Assembly: GCA_045643285.1 (NCBI GenBank)
Contig: JAZUKN010000101.1
Location: forward strand, 1 to 64,000
Length of the DNA stretch: 64,000 bases
Origin: UMGS1696 sp045643285
GTDB lineage: Bacteria; Bacillota; Clostridia; Oscillospirales; CAG-272
Direction: 5' to 3'
Shown: piece by piece, positions 8,527-16,599 of the stretch
Position numbering within the stretch: the stretch's first letter is position 1
Layout: each line of letters opens with the position of its first letter
Translations under genes and position numbers: made by a program
Notes under the pieces: model-generated
The model's database searches: none
Seen by the model: only the letters and a program-made list of their open reading frames with translations
What the model was told of the DNA's origin: nothing

Positions 8527-8539
8527 GCTGCTGATATTA

Positions 8540-9163
8540 TCAGAATATTCTGCCTCTTCTGAGCGCGCCGACTTTTCTCCACTGTTCCTTTTCGAGGAGC
8601 GGAGCATTTTTGTCAACTACGGGAGCGGCGGGCTTTTTGGGAGTCTTGAAGAACGCGATCTCCTTTATGGAGTACGTTTCGCCTTCCTTGATTTCAAAGG
8701 TAAGACGGTAGACTTTGAATTCCTTTGATGTTTCGCCGACGTTTATGAGATCCCATTTACCGTCCTTGCCGTCGCCTTCGAGACTGACGGGAACCCAGAC
8801 GTTCGATTCGGGATCGTCTGCGGCATAGAGAGCAACTTCAACGGATGTGTTTTCGTCATGCTCGACGAGAATGGCGATCTTTTCAAGCTCAAATGCTTCC
8901 TCGAAAGAGAAGTTGATCGAGACTGTGTCGAAGAACTTTTCGTCGAGTGCAAAATCAAGACCTGTTCCGGTTCTGTGGTCGAGAATGAGAGCGGTGTCGA
9001 GTTCCTTGCCGTATTCGGGAGAGAGCGAACTGACTACGGTGTTGCGTTCAAGTCCGTCTATCGAATAGAGGCAGTAGTCCTCGGGAAGATCGGCTGCAAA
9101 TACAGCAGTGAGAGAGAATAGAACTGTAAGAACTGCGATGACGGCAGAAATGATTTTTTTCAT
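8540..9163 (-). CDS. Secreted beta-sandwich protein, unknown function
   Basis: 207 residues with a clear signal peptide (MKKIISAVIAVLTVLFSL, cleavage near VFA|AD). The mature part resembles a discoidin / F5-8 type C-like beta-sandwich (LDFALDEKFFDTVSINFSFEEAFELEKI; YRLTFEIKEGETYSIKEIAFF). This fold often binds glycans or phospholipids, but the identity is tentative. The C-terminus is Lys/Pro-rich and ends GALRRGRIF. No membrane anchor or SLH repeat is seen, so it is probably released or held by charge. GGAGG precedes the ATG, and the promoter is at 9197-9225. It is monocistronic. Confidence 0.8.
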   Translation of the reverse strand: MKKIISAVIAVLTVLFSLTAVFAADLPEDYCLYSIDGLERNTVVSSLSPEYGKELDTALILDHRTGTGLDFALDEKFFDTVSINFSFEEAFELEKIAILVEHDENTSVEVALYAADDPESNVWVPVSLEGDGKDGKWDLINVGETSKEFKVYRLTFEIKEGETYSIKEIAFFKTPKKPAAPVVDKNAPLLEKEQWRKVGALRRGRIF

Positions 9164-9196
9164 GATTACCTCCGGGATAGAAAAAATTACATTATA

Positions 9197-9225
9197 ATAA
9201 TAGCACAGTTTTATGGGATAAACAA
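9197..9225 (-). promoter_or_regulatory. Promoter of the 207-residue secreted protein gene
   Basis: Minus strand TTGTTT (9225-9220), 17-nt spacer, TATTAT (9202-9197). Confidence 0.55.
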
Positions 9226-9304
9226 GAGCTTTTTGTTAAATTTTTTGCAGGAGAGCAGGAATATTATTGAAAATACCTCGCGGAGGAGGTATAATATTAT
9301 CACT

Positions 9305-9898
9305 TGATTATCACTTGCGCGAAGTGCAAACCTCACTCGCCGTAGGCGAACTTCACTGCCGGCGGCAACTTCACTTGCACGAAGCGCATACTTCACTTTT
9401 CTTTAACTTGCACAAATTCTACGGCTACGCACGAAATATCATTCCCCTGTATACTGTAGGGGACGGCGCCCTCGACGTCCTGCGGATTTGCACGAACCTC
9501 AGAGCGGCGCGTGATACGATATTTCCCATAGTAGGGGAGACCATCGGTCTCCCGCCGAACGTCCTGCACATACTTCACATAGGCAAAAAGGTAGAAAACA
9601 CTTCGTGTTTTCAAATTGTTTTTTCCCCACTACGCGTGGGGCTGCATAACCGAGTTCACTCCGTGAACTCGACGAGATGCTCCGCATCTCGGTTGGACAC
9701 CTCCGTTGCCGGGTCCTTATGAATCCAGGCAACTTAGGGGGGAAGGTCGCTTCGCTCTATTCACGCCTACCGACTTCGTAAACGAAGTCGTCGAGATGCC
9801 CCGCATCTCGGTTGAACCCCTTTGTTACAAAGTAATTGCAAGACTTATGTTCGCTTTGTCTAATTATTCATCATTCATCATTCATTCTTCATTATTCA
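9305..9898 (+). repeat. Intergenic palindrome mosaic element, copy B
   Basis: The fullest copy, in forward orientation. Order: an ACTTCAC-spaced hairpin array (9328-9400), CCCCTGTATACTGTAGGGG, GGGAGACC-type palindrome, the linker ATAGGCAAAAAGGTAG with GAAAACACTTCGTGTTTTC, CCCCACTACGCGTGGGG, CGAGTTCACTCCGTGAACTCG-type and CGAGATGCTCCGCATCTCG palindromes, a GGTCGCTTCGCTCTATTC block, GACTTCGTAAACGAAGTC, and the end motif CCCCTTTGTTACAAAG (about 9817-9832). It closes with the ATTCATCATTCATCATTC simple module just before the Shine-Dalgarno of the next gene. It lies between divergent genes. Confidence 0.85.
9328..9400 (+). repeat. ACTTCAC-spaced hairpin array inside copy B
   Basis: The 7-mer ACTTCAC (or ACCTCAC) recurs at about 9330, 9350, 9368 and 9390. 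The DNA between is a different small palindrome each time: TTGCGCGAAGTGCAA before the first, then TCGCCGTAGGCGA, TGCCGGCGGCA and TTGCACGAAGCGCA. Confidence 0.75.
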
Positions 9899-9919
9899 TT
9901 TTCTCCGAAGGAGTCTCTT

Positions 9920-10534
9920 ATGCCTCACGTTCCTGCTTTACTTACAAAAGATGTCGATGTGCTGTCGTTTGAAGACGCACTGTGCGGCTCCGGAAACACC
10001 GGCTACGACCGCACGCGCTGGCTGTACGTTCCCGATTTCTACTCCGAATATCGTTACATCCTCGGCACACGCGGCACCCGTCCGCTTATTGCGATCGGTA
10101 TAAATCCGTCCACCGCCGCGCCGGACGATCTCGACAACACGCTCAAATCCGTCGAACGTATAGCCCTTGCAAACGGCTACGACAGCTTTATTATGTTTAA
10201 CGTTTACGCCGAACGCGCAACAGATCCGAAGCACATGGAAAAGGAATTCAACCCCGTTCTGCACCGCGAGAATATGAAAGCGTTCGATTATGTTCTCTCG
10301 CTCTCGCAGTCTCCCGATATCTGGGCGGCATGGGGAACTATCATCAATATGCGTCCGTATCTGCCTGATTGCGTGCGTGATATGATCTCGCTCGGCGAGA
10401 AACACGGCGCGCGCTGGTTCACCTGCGGACAGCGGTCGGTAAAGGGCGGTCATCCGCATCATCCGCTGTATCTGAGAAAGGACGCGCGTCTCGACCCGTT
10501 TGACGTGGAAGAATACATATCTTCGCTGAAATAA
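9920..10534 (+). CDS. DUF1643-family protein
   Basis: 204 residues. It matches the DUF1643 pattern: an early Trp/Arg-rich segment (YDRTRWLYVPDF), a strand leading to GINPSTAAPDDLDNTLKS, a MFNVYAERATDPKHM segment, and a C-terminal GHPHHPLYLRKD. The family is of unknown biochemical function; the PSTA..DD..T motif and conserved His residues suggest an enzyme. I start it at ATG 9920, preceded by GAAGGAG (9907-9913), rather than at an upstream in-frame ATG (9836) inside the repeat element, which has no ribosome site. It is convergent with the next gene, and a hairpin overlaps the junction. Confidence 0.85.
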   Translation: MPHVPALLTKDVDVLSFEDALCGSGNTGYDRTRWLYVPDFYSEYRYILGTRGTRPLIAIGINPSTAAPDDLDNTLKSVERIALANGYDSFIMFNVYAERATDPKHMEKEFNPVLHRENMKAFDYVLSLSQSPDIWAAWGTIINMRPYLPDCVRDMISLGEKHGARWFTCGQRSVKGGHPHHPLYLRKDARLDPFDVEEYISSLK

Positions 10535-10564
10535 AAAAATCCGGAGGCAGTCATGCTTCCGGAT
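10533..10564 (-). terminator. Terminator between convergent genes
   Basis: Stem ATCCGGAGGCA / TGCTTCCGGAT with a 4-nt loop. The minus strand continues into a T7 run, and the stem overlaps the stop codon of the minus gene. Confidence 0.75.
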
Positions 10565-11138
10565 CATTTTGTTTCTGTTTGTCGATAAAAAAATCTGCCA
10601 CGGGATTGTCGGCTTCTATGATTATCCCGACGAACTTTTCGCCGTCGGCGAAGACAAGCTCGACGGTCTTTTTTGCGAGGAACGTCAGCGTGTAGTCGTA
10701 GTACGAGAAGCCCTCTTTTTCGTATGCGCGAAGCACGTCTTTTTTCGTTCTCACGCCTTTTTCAAGCGGTACGGCTTCGACGAAATCCGACAGAGCGAGC
10801 ACGCATTCCATTGACGTGAGCCGCGTTCCCATTGCCTTGTATACGACGAAATCGAGCGGAGCATTGTCGCCGAACGCTTTTTCCATGATCTCGCCGGAAT
10901 AACCGTCGTCACGCTTTTTGATGACGTACTCAAAGCGCGTCATTCTGTAGCGCAGGATGAGATATATCGCCGTTATCGAGAGGATCAGCCCGATCCCGAA
11001 GAAGATCACGGGCGGTACGGTCTTTCCGAGGATAGTCAGCGCAGGCTGAACGGAGCAGAATATCACTGCAAGCGCGAACAGCCCTGCGACGACTGCCGTA
11101 AGCAGACCGCCGTTTTTCTGCACGGTGGTGTAATTCAT
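10551..11138 (-). CDS. Two-helix membrane protein, unknown function
   Basis: 195 residues. Hydrophobic helices lie at about 12-33 and 40-63, followed by a cytoplasmic domain of about 130 residues (YVIKKRDDGYSGEIMEKAFG, then TLTFLAKKTVELVFADGEKFVGI). The soluble part alternates short strands like a PH-domain-type barrel, but I cannot place it in a named family. It follows rpmF on the same strand, but a strong hairpin with a T-run (11150-11188) separates them, so expression with the ribosomal gene may be only by read-through. AGGTTTTT precedes the ATG. Confidence 0.75.
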   Translation of the reverse strand: MNYTTVQKNGGLLTAVVAGLFALAVIFCSVQPALTILGKTVPPVIFFGIGLILSITAIYLILRYRMTRFEYVIKKRDDGYSGEIMEKAFGDNAPLDFVVYKAMGTRLTSMECVLALSDFVEAVPLEKGVRTKKDVLRAYEKEGFSYYDYTLTFLAKKTVELVFADGEKFVGIIIEADNPVADFFIDKQKQNDPEA

Positions 11139-11149
11139 AAAAACCTCCG

Positions 11150-11188
11150 AAAAAAAGCGTATCCGTACAGCCCGAAGACCGTACGGAT
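11150..11188 (-). terminator. Terminator after rpmF
   Basis: Perfect stem ATCCGTAC / GTACGGAT around a 12-nt loop. The minus strand then reads ACGCTTTTTTTC. Confidence 0.8.
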
Positions 11189-11199
11189 GATTTTTTGAT

Positions 11200-11385
11200 T
11201 TACGCTTCTTCTTTTGCTACGACCTGTTTGCCGTCATAGTAACCGCACTTCTTGCATACACGGTGAGCAAGATTGTATTCACCGCAGTTCGAGCACTTTA
11301 CCATTCCGGGAAGATGAAGCTTCCAGTTGTTGGAGCGTCTTCTGTCTCTTCTTGCCTTCGATACTTTACTCTTCGGTACAGCCAT
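11200..11385 (-). CDS. rpmF: Ribosomal protein bL32
   Basis: 61 residues, the usual length. It starts MAVPKSKVSKARRDRRRSNN. It keeps the zinc-ribbon form with Cys31, Cys34, Cys44 and Cys47 (CSNC...CKKC). The zinc-independent paralogue lacks these cysteines, so expression under zinc-replete conditions is expected. It sits directly downstream of the DUF177 gene, the standard yceD-rpmF pair. GGAGG is placed 9 nt before the ATG. Confidence 0.98.
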   Translation of the reverse strand: MAVPKSKVSKARRDRRRSNNWKLHLPGMVKCSNCGEYNLAHRVCKKCGYYDGKQVVAKEEA

Positions 11386-11454
11386 TTCTAAAACCTCCCT
11401 CGGTTAATTCCATTTTTTTATTTTATAATCAAAGCGAGATATATTATACCACAC

Positions 11455-12024
11455 TTATTTCTGATTATCAAGTAGTTTTTGCAAAATTGCGAAATTCGGA
11501 TTGATTTCTTTTTGATTTTTGCATCCGCAGTCGCCGTTTTTGAGATTTTTGCCGCATTTCGGGCATAGTCCGGGGCAATCGGGCGAGCAGAGGGACAGCG
11601 TCGGCAACTCAAGCGACAGCTCCGTTACGATCTCGGCGTCGGGGATGATGCGTGCGTCGTTCACGGTCAGCACGTCGTCTGTGATCCCGTCCCATTCGCC
11701 GTCGTCGGTGAGGTGCGAGTCGCGCATACCTTTTCCGCCCTCGGATGTGAGAAGACTGCGTTCGACGTCGAACTCCACCGTTCCGCTTATCTCGTCGAGA
11801 CAGCGCGCACAGCTTGTCAGGTACGTAGCCGTGACGTGAGCCGAGAAGAGAAGTCTGCCGAACGAATCGGAGATCGTACCGACGACTTTAATACCTCCGT
11901 CGGGAATGGTGATGTCGTCGGGCAGGTCGACTGTTTCGCAGTCGGTGTGCGAAAGATCAAACGCATAATCGACGGCGATCTTCTCAGCACGGTGGTTCAT
12001 AAGCTCGGTTACGTCAATTATCAT
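11455..12024 (-). CDS. yceD: DUF177 / YceD-family protein
   Basis: 189 residues. The N-terminal half contains TSCARCLDEISGTVEFDVE, typical of the family. The C-terminus carries the family's cysteine cluster (LCSPDCPGLCPKCGKNL, then DCGC), probably binding zinc. YceD homologues are nearly always encoded next to rpmF and have been linked to large-subunit/23S rRNA maturation; the exact reaction is not settled. Transcription starts from a consensus promoter at 12067-12095 and continues into rpmF 69 nt downstream. Confidence 0.92.
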   Translation of the reverse strand: MIIDVTELMNHRAEKIAVDYAFDLSHTDCETVDLPDDITIPDGGIKVVGTISDSFGRLLFSAHVTATYLTSCARCLDEISGTVEFDVERSLLTSEGGKGMRDSHLTDDGEWDGITDDVLTVNDARIIPDAEIVTELSLELPTLSLCSPDCPGLCPKCGKNLKNGDCGCKNQKEINPNFAILQKLLDNQK

Positions 12025-12066
12025 CTGTTTTTTCGCCTCCCTGCATATTACTCCATAGTATTTATC

Positions 12067-12095
12067 ATTATACTTCCGAAAGAGCCGGTTGTCAA
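12067..12095 (-). promoter_or_regulatory. Promoter of yceD-rpmF
   Basis: Minus strand TTGACA (12095-12090), 17-nt spacer, TATAAT (12072-12067): full consensus, fitting a ribosomal-protein operon. Confidence 0.88.
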
Positions 12096-12383
12096 GTTTT
12101 TTTGAGTTTTTTCTGACAATTCGAAGAAAAAATCAGCGTGTTTTTCAAAGTATTGTAAATCGGTCAGGTAAAAGAAAAATGAATCGGTTGCACATTCTTA
12201 TGGTCAAAAAACGTGATATCTGCTGTATATTATACAGATTTTGCTGAATAAATATAAATATTAACAGTATATTAACCGTTTGTTCATACAATCGCTGTTG
12301 GGGTTGTGGTAAAATGCAATAAATAATTTTTTGGCGAAATTATATGAATACTGACGGAAAAAGGATAAAGCGGGGGTGAGACT
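12096..12383. other. AT-rich divergent region upstream of the AraC gene
   Basis: About 290 bp without a gene. It contains a perfect inverted repeat CTGTATATTATACAG (12223-12237) that could be an operator, and TAAAAT at 12310-12315 as a possible -10 for the AraC gene with no good -35. GGGGGTGAG lies before the GTG start. Confidence 0.4.
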
Positions 12384-13229
12384 GTGACATATGTATCATA
12401 TCCTCCTGTCGGAAAAGAGAAAAATCTGCCGGTATATGTTACCGGTGTCGGAGTGTGTTCACCTCAGACTGAGGCTACGCGTGTTTCTCCGTCGTCATCG
12501 TTTTTGATGATAACTGTCGGCGGGTGCGGAACCGTAAAGATCGGGGACAAACGTTATGAATTGTCGACGGGGTGCGGACTGTATGTGTCGAGCGGAGTGG
12601 AGTACGTTGCGTCGCCCGGACATTCAAAGAAGAGGGGCGAAGGATCAGAGTGGCTCGTAGACTGGGTGAGCTTTGATTTTGGGTCTGTCGATCTGTACAC
12701 GGAGCTGTTCACGGTTCAGGAGTATATGTTCATGACGTTCCGCGATCCTGCCGGAGTGTCCGCGGCGATAAGAAGGATCGGCGATGCGATATCGTCTGAC
12801 GTGGAGTACGGCGCGTATACAGCCTCGGCTGAAACATACTCGATGCTTATAAAAATGAACCGCGAGACTCTTGAGATGCCGAAAACGGCGCTGAAATCGA
12901 ATCCGGTGCTCGACGGCGTTATCGAATACATTGATGAGCGGTTTACGGAAGACGTGACGCTCAGTGACCTCTGCAAAGCGGCAGGAGGAATATCGGAGCA
13001 GTATCTCTGCCGGATATTCAAGCAGTACACGGGAGAGAGACCGATCGAATACATACTGCACAAGAGGATAGCGGTGGCACGGTCGTATCTTGAGAAGACG
13101 GATATGGAGATCGCTGAGGTGGCGAGACTGACGGGCTTCAACAACACGAGCTATTTCTACCGGAATTTCAAGAAATTCACGGGAGTAAGTCCTCTTGCGT
13201 GCCGGCAGGGTGCGAGTCTGAAAAAATAA
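12384..13229 (+). CDS. AraC-family transcriptional regulator
   Basis: 281 residues. Residues about 25-150 form a cupin-like ligand-sensing domain (GGCGTVKIGDKRYELSTGCGLYV). Residues about 178-275 are the double helix-turn-helix of the family (EDVTLSDLCKAAGGISEQYL, then MEIAEVARLTGFNNTSYFYR). Regulators of this build control sugar-use genes in Firmicutes. The start is GTG, with GGGGGTG 4-10 nt before it; the nearby ATG is out of frame. It is flanked by no obvious target gene, so its regulon cannot be read from context. The inverted repeat at 12223-12237 might be its autoregulatory site. Confidence 0.92.
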   Translation: MTYVSYPPVGKEKNLPVYVTGVGVCSPQTEATRVSPSSSFLMITVGGCGTVKIGDKRYELSTGCGLYVSSGVEYVASPGHSKKRGEGSEWLVDWVSFDFGSVDLYTELFTVQEYMFMTFRDPAGVSAAIRRIGDAISSDVEYGAYTASAETYSMLIKMNRETLEMPKTALKSNPVLDGVIEYIDERFTEDVTLSDLCKAAGGISEQYLCRIFKQYTGERPIEYILHKRIAVARSYLEKTDMEIAEVARLTGFNNTSYFYRNFKKFTGVSPLACRQGASLKK

Positions 13230-13239
13230 GAACGTGGAG

Positions 13240-13545
13240 ACACGTTCTTTTTTGCGCAAACCCCACGGCTCCGCGCGGCACCACACCCCATATACTGTAG
13301 GGCAGTGCGTATGTATACGCGTTCCTCCCGCCGTCGAACGATCTGCACCTACTTTATATCGGCAAAAGGAAGAAAACGACTTACGTCGTTTTCAATTTGT
13401 TTGTTATGTCCTACGCGGACGGCGGACAAGAGCGTACCGCGACGCTCTTGTCAATCACCGCGCTTAGGGGGAAGGGACTTCGTCCTATTCCCCCTAAGAA
13501 CCCCTTTGTTGTAAAGTGATTGCAAATGATAAGAACAACTTATCA
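13240..13545 (+). repeat. Palindrome mosaic element, copy C1
   Basis: Forward copy. It shows GGCAAAAGGAAG followed by AAAACGACTTACGTCGTTTT, then GTCCTACGCGGAC, GAGCGTACCGCGACGCTC, AGGGGGAAGGGACTTCGTCC with its complement ATTCCCCCTAAG, and the end motif CCCCTTTGTTGTAAAGTGATTG. It sits tail to tail with C2 downstream of the AraC gene. Confidence 0.8.
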
Positions 13546-13569
13546 TTTATTAGCGATTAAGTTATACTT

Positions 13570-13880
13570 CATAATGAGCGGTAGCGCGCTATTATTAGCG
13601 ACTTAAATCCTCTTCACCGCCGCACTCTCTTTGTGACAAAGGGGAGTTTCCAAAGAGGGGAAATGTGCTTGCACCTTGCCCCTCTTTGGTGGGGTGATTC
13701 ACAAGAGGTCAACATTGACCTCTTGTGCGCCGTCCGCGTAGGACAAATCCGATGCCAAACGTTCGGTTTGGACAAATGTGCAGCCGTCGCGCGTAGCGAC
13801 AAAACCGATGCCAAACGTTCGGTTTGGATGAATGCCCGCCTCGCGCAGCATAATTTCCCCATAAAGAAAAAACGGAAATC
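13570..13880 (-). repeat. Palindrome mosaic element, copy C2
   Basis: Reverse copy with the extension module GAGCGGTAGCGCGCTATTAT and CTTTGTGACAAAGGGG end. Palindromes are AAGAGGTCAACATTGACCTCTT and, present twice, CCAAACGTTCGGTTTGG. Short reading frames through it are repeat artefacts. Confidence 0.75.
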
Positions 13881-13893
13881 TTCTATTTTCTCC

Positions 13894-13922
13894 TTGACAT
13901 CGCGGCGAAAGCGTGCGATAAT
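13894..13922 (+). promoter_or_regulatory. Promoter of paaK
   Basis: TTGACA (13894-13899), 17-nt spacer, GATAAT (13917-13922). Confidence 0.8.
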
Positions 13923-13951
13923 ATTATTGTATAGAAAAGAAGGGATTTACT

Positions 13952-15259
13952 ATGGCAAATTACTTTCAGAAAGATATAGAAACCGCATCTGAGGAGCAGA
14001 TACGCGCCTGGCAGAACGAACGGCTCGTAAAGACCGTGCGCCACGTCTGGGACTCAAACGAATATTACCGTAATAAGATGAAGAACGCCGGTGTGGAACC
14101 CGGTGACATCACTTCCCGTGATGACCTATGGAAGCTCCCGTTCCTCACGAAGGACGACCTGCGAGACGCTTATCCGTTCGGTCTTATGTCCTGCTCGCTT
14201 AAAGACTGCGTTAAGCTCCACTCAACCAGCGGAACGACGGGTAAGCGCGTAATAGCCTGCTACACACGCGGCGACCTCGATCTGTGGTACGACTGCACAG
14301 CGCGCGCGCTCGCGGCAGCCGGTGCAACACCGGAGGATGTCTGCCAGGTCTGCTACGGCTACGGTCTGTTCACAGGCGGATTCGGAATAAACGGCGGCTC
14401 GGAACGGCTCGGTTGCCTCACGCTTCCGATGTCGTCCGGAAACACTGACAGACAGATCCAGTTTATGACCGACCTCGGCACTACGGTGCTTTGCTGTACG
14501 CCGTCTTACGCCGAATATCTTTGTGAGACGATCTACGAACGCGGACTAAGGGACAAGATAAAGCTGAGATGCGGTATTTTCGGCGCTGAGGCGTGGACGG
14601 AAGAGATGCGCCGCGAGCTTGAAGCAAAGCTCGGCATCAAAGCGTACGATATTTACGGACTTACGGAGCTTTCCGGTCCCGGAGTCGCATACGAGTGCGA
14701 AGAACAGCACGGTATGCACATAAACGAAGACCATTTCATTGCCGAGATAATCGACCCGAAGACCATGAAACCGCTTCCGGACGGAGAACAAGGGGAACTC
14801 GTGTTCACGTCGATCACAAAAGAGGCGTTTCCGCTCATCAGATACCGTACAAAGGATATTGCGGTGCTGACGCGCGGAAAATGCTCGTGCGGACGCACGT
14901 TCGTCAGAATGTCGAAGCCGATGGGAAGAACGGACGATATGCTTATCGTCAAGGGCGTCAACGTGTTCCCGTCGCAGATCGAAATGGTGCTTCTCGAACA
15001 CGGTCTGACGGCGAACTATCAGATAGTAGTCGACAGAAAAGGCGTCAGCGACACGATAGACGTGCTTGTTGAAATGACGCCGGAACTGTTCAGCGATACC
15101 GTCACGAACATCGCGTCGATCGAGCAGAAAATAGTCGGCGCACTCAAAGCGGAGCTTGGCATTCTCGCCGGTGTTTCGATAGTCGAGCCGAAGTCGATCG
15201 TGCGCAGTGAGGGCAAGGCGGTCCGCGTTGTCGACAGAAGAAATTTATACGGAAAATAA
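13952..15259 (+). CDS. paaK: Phenylacetate-CoA ligase (aryl-acetate:CoA ligase)
   Basis: 435 residues, standard length. It converts phenylacetate (or another aryl-acetate), ATP and CoA to the CoA thioester, or runs in reverse to make ATP in fermenting anaerobes. The adenylate-forming motif is HSTSGTTGK at about 90-98. DIYGLTELSGPGVAYEC is the A5 core, RTKDIAVL and GRTDDMLIVKGVNVFP the hinge region, and the C-terminal AMP-binding domain ends with the catalytic-Lys region (RSEGKAVRVVDRR). The ATG is 30 nt after the -10. It is co-transcribed with the ACT gene 17 nt downstream. IorAB in this window would supply aryl-acetyl-CoA. Confidence 0.93.
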   Translation: MANYFQKDIETASEEQIRAWQNERLVKTVRHVWDSNEYYRNKMKNAGVEPGDITSRDDLWKLPFLTKDDLRDAYPFGLMSCSLKDCVKLHSTSGTTGKRVIACYTRGDLDLWYDCTARALAAAGATPEDVCQVCYGYGLFTGGFGINGGSERLGCLTLPMSSGNTDRQIQFMTDLGTTVLCCTPSYAEYLCETIYERGLRDKIKLRCGIFGAEAWTEEMRRELEAKLGIKAYDIYGLTELSGPGVAYECEEQHGMHINEDHFIAEIIDPKTMKPLPDGEQGELVFTSITKEAFPLIRYRTKDIAVLTRGKCSCGRTFVRMSKPMGRTDDMLIVKGVNVFPSQIEMVLLEHGLTANYQIVVDRKGVSDTIDVLVEMTPELFSDTVTNIASIEQKIVGALKAELGILAGVSIVEPKSIVRSEGKAVRVVDRRNLYGK

Positions 15260-15276
15260 TAAAGCAGGAGGGCATT

Positions 15277-15693
15277 ATGGCTATAAGACAGCTTTCGGTT
15301 TTCGCCGAAAATAAAAACGGTTCACTCTACGAAATAACAAAGGTTCTCGCTGACGAGGATATCAATATTCGCGCGTTCAGCGTAGCCGACACGAAGAATT
15401 TCGGCGTACTCCGTCTCATTGTGAACGATCCGAGAAAAGCGGCTCAGGCATTGTCCGAAGCCGGAAAGGTCGTTAACGTTACGGAAGTCGTCGGAGTGCA
15501 GATCCCGGATTATAAAGGAGGACTTTCGGAGCTTCTCCGCGTACTGACCGAGGCGGGAATCGGAATAGAGTATCTTTATGCGTTCGCGTCGGTGACGGAC
15601 AAGGGCAAGGCGCACGTTGTTCTCCGCGTTGAAGACAACGTCGCAACGGAAACACTTCTCCGCGAAAAGGGCTTCACACTTCTTGAAGTGTAA
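15277..15693 (+). CDS. Tandem ACT-domain protein
   Basis: 138 residues forming two ACT domains: LSVFAENKNGSLYEITKVL at about 5-70, and VVGVQIPDYKGGLSELLRVL at about 70-138. ACT domains bind amino acids and signal their level. Genes of this type commonly follow paaK in anaerobic Firmicutes and archaea. The inferred role is aromatic amino acid sensing or allosteric partnering with PaaK. AGGAGG precedes the ATG. A terminator follows. Confidence 0.9.
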   Translation: MAIRQLSVFAENKNGSLYEITKVLADEDINIRAFSVADTKNFGVLRLIVNDPRKAAQALSEAGKVVNVTEVVGVQIPDYKGGLSELLRVLTEAGIGIEYLYAFASVTDKGKAHVVLRVEDNVATETLLREKGFTLLEV

Positions 15694-15727
15694 GGATGAA
15701 GAAATTCTAATAAAATTAAAGAAAAGC

Positions 15728-15760
15728 AAACCGCAGGGCATGAGTTCTGCGGTTTTTGTG
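15728..15760 (+). terminator. Terminator of paaK-ACT
   Basis: Stem AAACCGCAG / CTGCGGTTT with a 10-nt loop and T-run. Confidence 0.88.
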
Positions 15761-15764
15761 TTTT

Positions 15765-15935
15765 CTTGCCGCCGAACGATCCGCACTTTCTTTATATAGG
15801 CAAAAGGAAGAAAACGTCTTCAACGTTTTCAGCATTGATGCCACTGCGCGTGGCGGCGGTTAAGATGTCCTCGCCGACATCTTAACGATCTGGGCGCCAA
15901 AAGGGAACTACGTTCCCTTTTGGATTTCCCTCCTC
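15765..15935 (+). repeat. Palindrome mosaic element, copy D1
   Basis: Forward copy: GGCAAAAGGAAG linker with AAAACGTCTTCAACGTTTT, CCACTGCGCGTGG, TTAAGATGTCCTCGCCGACATCTTAA and AAAAGGGAACTACGTTCCCTTTT. It breaks off before the usual end motif. The stretch 15936-16095 that follows holds no gene or element I can name. Confidence 0.7.
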
Positions 15936-16097
15936 CGTTCCGCGTCTCAAGACGCTTGATAACACAAATCGTTTCTTCAGTTTTCGGCTTTAAGCAAACA
16001 TAAATCGACTGTAGGATTATGCTGCCGCAGTTTTTTGAGGCGTTTTTGCAGTTTACAACATTGAGTAATTCCTGCTCATTGAGCAAAAACCCTGCAC

Positions 16098-16560
16098 AAA
16101 AGAACGTATGAGCGGCAGCGCGCTATTATTAGCAATCTAAATCCTCTTCACCGTCGCACTCGCTCTGTAGCAAAGGGGTTCTTAGGGGGGATAGAGCGTA
16201 GCGACCTTCCCCCTAAGCGCGGTGATTCACAAGAGCGTCGCGGTACGCTCTTGTGCGCCCCACGCGTAGTGGGAAAAGATAATTTGAAAACGTCCCCGAC
16301 GTTTTCTACCTTTTGTAGATATAAAGAAAGTGCAACCCGTTCGGCGGCAGGACATAAACCCTTGCCCTACAGTATACAGATGCAGTTCGTGCGAAGCCGA
16401 ATAATTTGTGTAAGTTAAAGAAAAGTGAAGTTTGTGCTCCGCGCAAGTGAAGTTGCCTTTGGCGGTGAAGTACGCCTCCGGCGTGTGAAGTTTGCACTTC
16501 GTGCAAGTTCTGCGCTTCGCGCAGGCGAAAAACGGAATACACACGCCGGGAGGCGAATAT
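16098..16560 (-). repeat. Palindrome mosaic element, copy D2
   Basis: Reverse copy with the extension module GTATGAGCGGCAGCGCGCTA, AGCAAAGGGGTT end, AAGAGCGTCGCGGTACGCTCTT, CCCCACGCGTAGTGGG, and AAAACGTCCCCGACGTTTT. At its far end it carries the second GTGAAGT hairpin array (16421-16522). Confidence 0.82.
16421..16522 (-). repeat. GTGAAGT-spaced hairpin array inside copy D2
   Basis: GTGAAGT occurs at 16425, 16447, 16465 and 16485. The sequences between are TTGTGCTCCGCGCAA, TGCCTTTGGCG, ACGCCTCCGGCGT and TTGCACTTCGTGCAA, each a different hairpin. A last one, CTGCGCTTCGCGCAG, follows. Confidence 0.8.
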
Positions 16561-16599
16561 ACTGTTCTGTAATGTAAATTCCCATCCGGAGGATCATCT

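Noticed and set aside
9211..9396. 61-residue ORF with LRASEV-type repeats
   Set aside because: It is the translation of the ACTTCAC hairpin array of copy B; the repeat explains it.
13614..13862. 82- and 119-residue ORFs on both strands over element C2
   Set aside because: Both depend on the duplicated CCAAACGTTCGGTTTGG module and have no start signals.
15829..16086. 85-residue minus-strand ORF between elements D1 and D2
   Set aside because: It runs from unique DNA into palindromes of D1, lacks a ribosome site and gives a low-complexity Arg/Ser-rich tail; treated as chance.
16421..16522. Reading the GTGAAGT array as a CRISPR
   Set aside because: The constant unit is only 7 nt, the variable parts are self-complementary and there are no cas genes.
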